Source: an uncultured Plesiomonas sp.
GTDB taxonomy: Bacteria > Pseudomonadota > Gammaproteobacteria > Enterobacterales > CAMTGL01
Direction: 5' to 3'
NCBI GenBank assembly: GCA_947071955.1
Contig: CAMTGL010000010.1
Span: forward strand, 1-20,282
DNA length: 20,282 nt
Shown here: positions 15,039 to 20,282 of the stretch, piece after piece
Layout: every line of letters starts with the position of its first letter
Position numbering within the stretch: position 1 is the stretch's first letter
Position numbers and translations under genes: made by a program
Notes under the pieces: model-generated
What the model was told of the DNA's origin: nothing
Seen by the model: the letters and a program-made list of their open reading frames with translations, nothing else
The model's database searches: none

Positions 15039-16034
15039 TCAATACATCGGCATTAATTGCAGTGGCGGTTCACGCAGTGCGGCAATTTGCTCTTTACAGG
15101 CCAATATTTGCTGTTCCCAGTAGCGCGGCTCGGCAAACCACGGAAAACTGCGCGGAAACGCAGGGTCTTCCCAGCGGCGTGCCAGCCATGCCATATAATG
15201 CACCATCCTCAGACCACGCAATGGTTCGATCAGTTGCACTTCACGGGCAGTAAAATCACTAAATTCGCTATAACTTTCAATCAGCAGATCTAACTGCATC
15301 AACCGCTCGTTACGATCACCATTGAGCAGCATCCATAAATCCTGCATCGCAGGGCCGTTACGGGCATCATCTAAATCGACAAACAGTGGGCCATCGCGCC
15401 ATAAAATATTACCCGGATGGCAATCACCGTGCAGACGTAGCGGCTGCCAATCGGCATACCAGCGCTGCTCTATCTCGCTGATCAGCAAGTTGAGATCGGA
15501 GAAAAATACGTTGCGCAGACCATCGGGAATAAACCCAGACTGCTGCAAAAAATCACGCGGCTGATACAGATACTCATCCAGCCCCATAGTCGGGCGCTCG
15601 GCAAAACGCTGTTTGCGCCCTTGCTGGTGTAAACGCCCCATAAAGCGCCCCACCCACTCAAGCTGTTCGAGGTTATCGACTTCGTACTGACGCCCGCCAA
15701 CACTCGGGAAGACCGCAAACAGAAAGTCCTGATACCGATGCAGTGTCTGACCGTTTAGCGCCAGCGCCGCCACCACCGGAATTTCGGCATCGGCCAGCTC
15801 TTGTGCAAACTGGTGCTCTTCGAGGATCTGCCCCTCACTCCAGCGCCCTGGACGGTAAAACTTCACCACATAGCGGCGGCGATCTTCATCCAAAAATTGA
15901 TATACCCGATTTTCATAGCTATTGAGAGCCAGCAGACCGGAGTCTACCCGCAAACCTACCGCTTCAAGGGCATCCATGATGAGATCGGGCGAGAGAGTCT
16001 GAAAAGCAAAAGCACTACCGGAGTGGCTTGTCAT
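15039..16034 (-). CDS. srkA: Stress response kinase A (SrkA/YihE)
   Basis: SrkA is a cytoplasmic Ser/Thr protein kinase of the APH/choline-kinase-like fold that protects E. coli from stress-induced death and lies upstream of dsbA. With the ATG at 16034 it has 331 residues, against 328 in E. coli. The catalytic loop is LRLHGDCHPGNILWRDG (D204, N209), the metal-binding segment is FVDLDDARNGP (D220), and the end is EPPLQLMPMY, as in E. coli. The frame is open 40 codons further to a start overlapping the ccoG stop, but that stretch is occupied by the ccoG terminator and a likely promoter and has no family similarity. The ribosome site is weak (GAG nine bases upstream). Confidence 0.95.
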   Translation of the reverse strand: MTSHSGSAFAFQTLSPDLIMDALEAVGLRVDSGLLALNSYENRVYQFLDEDRRRYVVKFYRPGRWSEGQILEEHQFAQELADAEIPVVAALALNGQTLHRYQDFLFAVFPSVGGRQYEVDNLEQLEWVGRFMGRLHQQGRKQRFAERPTMGLDEYLYQPRDFLQQSGFIPDGLRNVFFSDLNLLISEIEQRWYADWQPLRLHGDCHPGNILWRDGPLFVDLDDARNGPAMQDLWMLLNGDRNERLMQLDLLIESYSEFSDFTAREVQLIEPLRGLRMVHYMAWLARRWEDPAFPRSFPWFAEPRYWEQQILACKEQIAALREPPLQLMPMY

Positions 16035-16066
16035 AATGATCGGCTCTGATGAGGATTCATTAATGC

Positions 16067-16095
16067 AGCATAGCAGAGTCGGGCGTGACAAAAAA
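16067..16095 (-). promoter_or_regulatory. Likely srkA promoter with extended -10
   Basis: The minus strand has TGCTATGCT (16075-16067), an extended -10 box (TGN plus TATGCT), with TTTTTT 17 bp upstream (16095-16090) as -35. The -35 is the T tract of the ccoG terminator, so terminator and promoter abut. The predicted start lies about 25 bases before the srkA ATG. Confidence 0.45.
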
Positions 16096-16125
16096 CGCCG
16101 CACCGAGTAACCACCCAGTACGGCG
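16090..16125 (-). terminator. Intrinsic terminator after ccoG
   Basis: On the minus strand 16125-16113 pairs with 16108-16096 over 13 bp, including three G-U pairs, around a 4-nt loop, and six T follow. It stands about 30 bases after the ccoG stop, so ccoG and srkA are mostly separate transcripts. Confidence 0.9.
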
Positions 16126-16153
16126 CTGATTTCTAACCTGTTTTCAGCGAGCA

Positions 16154-17587
16154 TTAACGCTCGGTAAAGAAGCGGCTTTCGGCGCGAGCCTCAATATCGT
16201 CAGCGTCATCAGCAAGACTGACGGTAAATGTAATATCAGTGACCGCTTTACTCAGGCTCTCAGGAGCTATCGCCACACTGACCGGCTGGGTATAAATCTC
16301 CCCCGCTGCAACCTCAATGTTCTTCGGGCCATACCACTGTATACCGGCCGGCAAACCCATGACATTTAAGCGATACTGCGCGCTCTGCTGGGTTTTATTC
16401 TGCACTTTGAGAATAAAGGTATTCTCTACATCACCGTCATTATTGATGCGATAGAGCTGATTGCGATCACGTAGCACATCAAGATTCACACTGCTTAAAC
16501 TCAGCAAATTCACAGTGAACAAACCCACCATGACCAGCAACACTAAGCCATAACCGAGTAATTTTGGCCGTAATACACGTGATGTAGGGCGTATCTGCTG
16601 CTGATTACCCGCCGACTTTTCGGCCAGCTTATGCTCAGTGGTATAGCTGATTAAACCGGCGGCATAGCCCATTTTTTGCATGGTATCGTCACAGGCATCC
16701 ACACAGGCACCACAGTTAATACACTCATATTGCAGCCCATGGCGAATATCAATACCGGTCGGGCACACCTGCACGCAGAGCGCACAATCAATACAATCAC
16801 CCAGCCCCAGCGTTTTCGGATCCGCTTTGCGGCTACGTGGCCCACGCGTTTCACCGCGGGCGGCATCGTAACCCACAATATAGGTATCACGATCAAACAT
16901 CGCCGACTGAAAACGGGCATACGGGCAGATATGGGTACACATAATCGCCCGCATCCAACCTGCATTGCCATAGGTGCAGAGCATAAAAAACAGCACCCAA
17001 AACACTACCCAACCACTGCTTGCCCCGCTAAAAAACTCACGAAATAGTTGCTGTGCAGGAACAAAATAGCTGACAAACGCCAGCGCAGTGAGCAATGAAA
17101 ACCCCAGCCAGCACAGGTGCTTGGCCGTTTTCCTTAGCAGTTTATCGCGATCCCATCTCCGCTGATCCAGTTTACGCCGCTGATTGGCACTGCCTTCAAA
17201 ACGCTCCTCAAACCAGATAAAAATAAAGGTCCAGACCGTCTGCGGGCAGAGAAAACCACACCACACCCGCCCCAAAAACGTAGTGATAAAAAACAGCGCA
17301 AATGCCGCAATAATCAGCAGCCACGCCAATAAGGTTAAATCTTGCGGGAATAAACTGGTCGCAAAAAAAGTAAATCGCTGCTGGCTCAGATCAAACAGTA
17401 CCGCCTGCTGCCCGTGAAAACGCAGCCACGGTAGCCCAAAAAACAGCAACATCAGTAACCAGCCCATGTTGCGGCGCAAGCGCTGATACACGCCATGAAC
17501 GGCACGGACATACACCCGCTGGGTCGGGTCAAACGGTTCGGGTTTAGCCGGAATATTTTTTACGTGGATATGAGAGTCTTGCCGCAT
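16154..17587 (-). CDS. ccoG: Cytochrome c oxidase accessory protein CcoG (FixG/RdxA)
   Basis: CcoG is an inner-membrane iron-sulfur protein that reduces copper for assembly of cbb3-type cytochrome oxidase. It has 477 residues from the ATG at 17587, which has GGGAG eight bases upstream; a TTG one codon earlier is less likely. Helices lie near 44-60, 86-105, 158-178, 192-207 and 338-358. WCGFLCPQTVW (C110, C114) and CTHICP (C217, C221) are family motifs. Two 4Fe-4S motifs follow: CIDCALCVQVCP (C265-C275) and CINCGACVDACD (C289-C299). An Ig-like domain fills the C-terminus. The cbb3 subunit genes are not in the window. E. coli lacks cbb3 oxidase, so the gene marks a different host. It lies between yihD and srkA. 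Confidence 0.95.
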   Translation of the reverse strand: MRQDSHIHVKNIPAKPEPFDPTQRVYVRAVHGVYQRLRRNMGWLLMLLFFGLPWLRFHGQQAVLFDLSQQRFTFFATSLFPQDLTLLAWLLIIAAFALFFITTFLGRVWCGFLCPQTVWTFIFIWFEERFEGSANQRRKLDQRRWDRDKLLRKTAKHLCWLGFSLLTALAFVSYFVPAQQLFREFFSGASSGWVVFWVLFFMLCTYGNAGWMRAIMCTHICPYARFQSAMFDRDTYIVGYDAARGETRGPRSRKADPKTLGLGDCIDCALCVQVCPTGIDIRHGLQYECINCGACVDACDDTMQKMGYAAGLISYTTEHKLAEKSAGNQQQIRPTSRVLRPKLLGYGLVLLVMVGLFTVNLLSLSSVNLDVLRDRNQLYRINNDGDVENTFILKVQNKTQQSAQYRLNVMGLPAGIQWYGPKNIEVAAGEIYTQPVSVAIAPESLSKAVTDITFTVSLADDADDIEARAESRFFTER

Positions 17588-17631
17588 CAAAAGCGCTCCC
17601 TGCTCAGACAGGCGTTTAGCTGATAACCTTG

Positions 17632-17662
17632 ATTATACGGCGTGGAAAACCAAAACTGACAA
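17632..17662 (-). promoter_or_regulatory. Likely ccoG promoter
   Basis: A perfect -10 TATAAT (17637-17632) lies about 45 bases before the ccoG ATG. TTGTCA (17662-17657) is a good -35 but with a 19-bp spacer. I looked for a full FNR site (TTGAT-N4-ATCAA) and found none. Confidence 0.45.
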
Positions 17663-17903
17663 ACATTTTGCTAACTTTTTAGCAGCATGTGCGCGACATC
17701 GATAATCGCTGTGGAAATGGGAATAGAAATAGAAAACAGACTACCGCTGGCAGCCATACCGCCAGCGGCACAAAAAACCGATTATTAAAAACCCCGTACT
17801 TGCTACGCAGCCCTTCCCGTATCTATTTTTTGATCCCTTAAAGAGCAAAAAAAATTATATTGTTGGGATAGTGCTCTTTTACGCAAACACGCAGCCTCTC
17901 AAA
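17663..17903. other. Intergenic region between ccoG and yihD
   Basis: The region holds two structured elements and no gene I can support. CCGCTGGC (17744-17751) and GCCAGCGG (17761-17768) form a perfect 8-bp stem with a 9-nt loop, and a loosely T-rich tail follows on the minus strand; this may end the yihD transcript. AAAGAGC (17840-17846) and GCTCTTT (17873-17879) form a long-range stem enclosing an A/T-rich run, and ATCCC (17833-17837) could instead pair with GGGAT (17865-17869) inside its loop. Neither is a textbook terminator. Confidence 0.45.
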
Positions 17904-18173
17904 TCAGTCTTTGATGATACCGCGCGCACGTAACAGGGCGGTTTTAAAATCATCTTCATAATCTTTTGCCAGCCCCGGAATCGGTGCTGTTTTTTCTGAT
18001 TCACGCATTTTCAGGTGATAAATGAGTATATCGTCGGTCAAATCGCTCAGTTCGCCCTGAAATCCGGCTTCTTTTGCCAGTTTTTGCAAAAACGCGATCA
18101 GATTGAGATCGGGGTCTTTCTGCCATGCTGGGTGTAGCAGTTCAATCAGCTCATTAACGCGGTGACACTTCAT
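17904..18173 (-). CDS. yihD: YihD family protein of unknown function
   Basis: This small cytoplasmic protein has 89 residues, exactly the length of E. coli YihD, and shares LTDDILIYHLKMR, IPGLAKDYEDDFKTALLRARG and the N-terminal MKC.R.NE. AAGGAG lies seven bases before the ATG. It is divergent from mobA, as in E. coli, where srkA and dsbA follow it; here ccoG intervenes. No catalytic motif is visible and no function is established for the family. Confidence 0.95.
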   Translation of the reverse strand: MKCHRVNELIELLHPAWQKDPDLNLIAFLQKLAKEAGFQGELSDLTDDILIYHLKMRESEKTAPIPGLAKDYEDDFKTALLRARGIIKD

Positions 18174-18441
18174 CTTAACACTCCTTACATCTCATTAAAT
18201 GGTGCAGACATTCGCCATTAATTAACACGTCACGCTCTCTATCGACCATTAACATAGTTAGCCGGAAAAGGTAGCAAGGTTTAGCGGCACTGAACATCAG
18301 TATGTGATATTTCTCTTTCGCAGACCAACATTCCAGAATTTGGTGCTACGCAATGGCTTTATCGCCATTATTTTGTATGAAAACATTTCAATTATACTGG
18401 TTATGCGTAGAATGAGCACAGCAAGCACAGAGGAGCCCGCA

Positions 18442-19032
18442 GTGAGAGAGCCGATTACCGGTGCGATTTTAGCCGGTGGAAAAGCAAGGCGCATGGGAGG
18501 AAAAGACAAAGGATTGATCGTTGTTGCCGGCAACCCGCTGTATCAGCATGTTGCACAACGTTTAGCGCCACAAGTCAGCCAACTGCTGATAAATGCCAAC
18601 CGACATCTTACCGAATACCGCCGCAGCGGTTATCCGGTACATACTGACTCTCTGGCCGGATACCAAGGCCCGCTGGCCGGTATGCTCACCGCATTACAGC
18701 ATGCACAAACCGACTGGGTCGTGTGCGTGCCGTGTGACAGCCCTCTATTACCCCATGATTTAGCCACACGCTTGTTAGACGCTGTTGGCACTGCCGATTG
18801 TGCAATAGCAACAGACGGTGAGCGGACGCATCCGGTTTTTGCGTTGCTACACCGTAAGCTCATCCCTGCATTACAGCACTTTTTGCAGAGAGATGAGCAC
18901 AAGCTTATGCTATTTTTTGCTCAGCAACATTGCGTAACGGTTGATTTCTCTGATCAAGTAGCCGCTTTTTGTAATGTAAACACTCCCGATAATTGTATGA
19001 TGATAGAGTCACTCTTAGGGAGTCATACATGA
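18442..19032 (+). CDS. mobA: Molybdenum cofactor guanylyltransferase (MobA)
   Basis: MobA transfers GMP from GTP to molybdopterin to form the guanine dinucleotide cofactor used by DMSO-reductase-family enzymes. The GTP-binding signature LAGGKARRMGGKDKG lies at about residues 10-24, with NANRH, DSLAGYQGPLAGML and VCVPCDSP following, and VNTP near the end. The frame is open from 18304, but the GTG at 18442 has AGAGGAG six bases upstream and yields 196 residues, against 194 in E. coli; ATGs at 18403 and 18412 lack good ribosome sites. A -10-like TATACT (18393-18398) lies upstream without a clear -35. It overlaps mobB by four bases. Confidence 0.93.
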   Translation: MREPITGAILAGGKARRMGGKDKGLIVVAGNPLYQHVAQRLAPQVSQLLINANRHLTEYRRSGYPVHTDSLAGYQGPLAGMLTALQHAQTDWVVCVPCDSPLLPHDLATRLLDAVGTADCAIATDGERTHPVFALLHRKLIPALQHFLQRDEHKLMLFFAQQHCVTVDFSDQVAAFCNVNTPDNCMMIESLLGSHT

Positions 19033-19556
19033 CACTGCCAATACTGGGTATTGTCGGCTATAGCGGCAGTGGTAAAACCACGCTGCTAAAAATGCTGTTA
19101 CCTCTGCTGCGTCAGCGAGGTATCCGGCCGGCACTGATAAAACACACTCACCATGATGTGGATGTTGATACACCAGGTAAAGATAGCTTTGAGCTACGTA
19201 AAGCCGGTGCCGACCAAACCATCGTAGTGTGTGATCAGCGCTGGGCACTGATGACTGAAACGCCACGCACACCCGCTTCACTGTCTGCATTGTGTCATCA
19301 GCTCGATTCAGCCACGCTTGATCTGGTGTTGGTAGAGGGGTTTAAGCATGAGCCGATCCCTAAAATCATGCTCTACCGCGCAGCAGTAAAAAAACCACTG
19401 ATCAGCCTGCTCGAACCGGGCGATCCACAACTGATCGCGCTGGGTACGGATACCCCAGATGCTCTGCCTTGTGTTCTTTCAGTTCCGGTACTGGATATCA
19501 ACCAACCAGCGCAATTTGCCGACTTCATTCAAAATTGGCTGAAATTGCACGCCTGA
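19029..19556 (+). CDS. mobB: Molybdopterin-guanine dinucleotide biosynthesis adapter protein (MobB)
   Basis: MobB is a GTP-binding P-loop protein that interacts with MobA and assists molybdopterin guanine dinucleotide formation; it is not strictly essential in E. coli. It has 175 residues. The Walker A motif GYSGSGKTTLL starts at residue 10, followed by IKHTHHDVDVDTPGKDS, ELRKAGADQT and LVEGFKHEPIPKI, all conserved in MobB. The ATG overlaps the mobA stop (ATGA), with GGGAG six bases upstream, so the two are coupled. The frame is open 12 codons earlier inside mobA, but that part has no family similarity. Confidence 0.95.
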   Translation: MTLPILGIVGYSGSGKTTLLKMLLPLLRQRGIRPALIKHTHHDVDVDTPGKDSFELRKAGADQTIVVCDQRWALMTETPRTPASLSALCHQLDSATLDLVLVEGFKHEPIPKIMLYRAAVKKPLISLLEPGDPQLIALGTDTPDALPCVLSVPVLDINQPAQFADFIQNWLKLHA

Positions 19557-19710
19557 CCTGCATCGCAGATCGGCACACTGTGCTCGACAAGCCAACGTGT
19601 AACAACATGTGCCAGATCATGGGCTGATACACGCATTGCAACACAACAGCAAAACCTATAACGACATAATAATTGCACCATGACACCACCGCATTCGGTT
19701 GGGAGGACAC

Positions 19711-20282
19711 ATGAATCACCACCACCATCAAAAAGCGGCTCAGCGTAATCTGTCGTATCAGTTGGCAGAGAGTATTGGCCGCCAGATGCTAAACGGCCAA
19801 ATAGAACCGGGTTCGATTTTACCGGGCGAAATGGAGCTGGGCGAAATGTACGGCGTGAGCCGCACTGCCGTACGAGAAGCAGTAAAAATGCTGGCCTCCA
19901 AGGGAATGTTATTGCCGCGCCCGCGCATTGGTACGCGCGTGATGCCGCGCCGGAACTGGAATTTTCTTGATCAAGACTTGCTGACCTGGTGGGCTGAACA
20001 GGATGACAAACAGAAACTGGTTGCTGAATTTCATGTCATGCGTGAAATGCTTGAACCGAAAGCCGCTTCAATGGCCGCCATGCACGCCTCACCGGAAGAC
20101 CGGCATCAGCTGTCACTGCTAATGGGCGAGATGCGCGCGCTTGACGAACAGTTTGATAAAGAGCGTTGGATTGAGGTGGATACCCAATTCCATCAGATGA
20201 TCTATTTTTCGAGCGGGAACCCATTTCTGACCCCATTTGGTAACCTGTTTAAAGCCGTTTTTCAGGTGTACTTTCGTACGGT
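19711..20282 (+). CDS. FadR-type GntR transcriptional regulator (partial, cut by window end)
   Basis: The open frame runs off the right edge after 190 codons without a stop. The start ATG has GGGAGG about five bases upstream. The N-terminus MNHHHHQK carries four His in a row. A winged helix-turn-helix follows (IEPGSILPGEMELGEMYGVS, then RTAVREAVKMLASKG), and then NWNFLDQDLLTWW and the start of an FCD effector domain (EFHVMREMLEPKAA, DTQFHQMIYFSSGNPF). The N-W-N/Y-L-D-D-L-W motif is shared with sugar-acid regulators such as DgoR of E. coli, so a sugar-acid effector is likely. It is not part of the mob operon: 154 bp separate them. Downstream genes would tell its regulon. Confidence 0.88.
   Translation, partial: MNHHHHQKAAQRNLSYQLAESIGRQMLNGQIEPGSILPGEMELGEMYGVSRTAVREAVKMLASKGMLLPRPRIGTRVMPRRNWNFLDQDLLTWWAEQDDKQKLVAEFHVMREMLEPKAASMAAMHASPEDRHQLSLLMGEMRALDEQFDKERWIEVDTQFHQMIYFSSGNPFLTPFGNLFKAVFQVYFRT

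Noticed and set aside
16035..16154. 40-codon N-terminal extension of srkA starting at the ccoG stop (TAATG)
   Set aside because: The stretch contains the ccoG terminator and a likely srkA promoter and does not resemble the family; the ATG at 16034 gives the normal length.
17833..17879. H-type pseudoknot in the ccoG-yihD gap
   Set aside because: The two-base connector on one side is too short to span the 7-bp stem, so alternative hairpins are more likely than a true pseudoknot.
1..20282. Mobile elements, CRISPR arrays, tRNA or rRNA genes, phage or defence systems
   Set aside because: No transposase, integrase, regular spaced repeats, cloverleaf or rRNA-like segment was seen on either strand.

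Overview
The window is a gene-dense piece of a gammaproteobacterial chromosome with about 50% GC by eye. Gene content and order closely match two neighbourhoods of Escherichia coli, but cbb3-oxidase and PepSY genes that E. coli lacks at these places are inserted. This suggests a relative outside the core enterics. Plesiomonas, or a member of the Vibrionales or Aeromonadales, would fit, but the sequence alone does not settle it. No rRNA, tRNA, CRISPR array, transposase or phage gene was seen.

Positions 1-8150 hold the branched-chain amino acid block. The regulator gene ilvY (+) faces a full ilvLGMEDA operon that is read leftward (-). From the promoter side it runs: leader peptide ilvL with a classical multivalent attenuator, two small open frames (the second shaped like ilvX), ilvG, ilvM, ilvE, ilvD and ilvA. 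Gene junctions are tight (ATGA, TGATG). The target of IlvY, ilvC, would lie just left of base 1, and its control region seems to occupy 1-127. IlvG is intact but carries N-terminal, internal and C-terminal extensions.

Positions 8150-11450 continue the E. coli order: comM (yifB), broken here by a frameshift near 9430; maoP (yifE) with its own terminator; and hdfR.

Positions 11600-13200 hold a five-helix PepSY membrane protein with a His/Asp-rich segment and a possible Fur box. It sits between the two E. coli-like blocks, which are far apart in E. coli, so this is probably a rearrangement joint.

Positions 13400-18170 (all -) hold yihD, ccoG, srkA and two tandem dsbA genes. The dsbA copy next to srkA has an unusual CPAC active site. 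The downstream copy has the classical CPHC site and its own upstream region behind a strong terminator. The ccoG gene (cytochrome cbb3 maturation) lies between yihD and srkA and ends in a strong terminator.

Positions 18440-19560 (+) hold the mobA-mobB pair for molybdenum cofactor maturation. From 19711 to the window edge runs the first part of a FadR-type GntR regulator.

The most interesting points are: the tandem DsbA pair with divergent active sites; two uncatalogued small frames between the ilv attenuator and ilvG; two perfect 21-bp palindromes wrapped around stop codons (ilvE and dsbA); the comM frameshift; and the putative iron-controlled PepSY gene at a synteny break.
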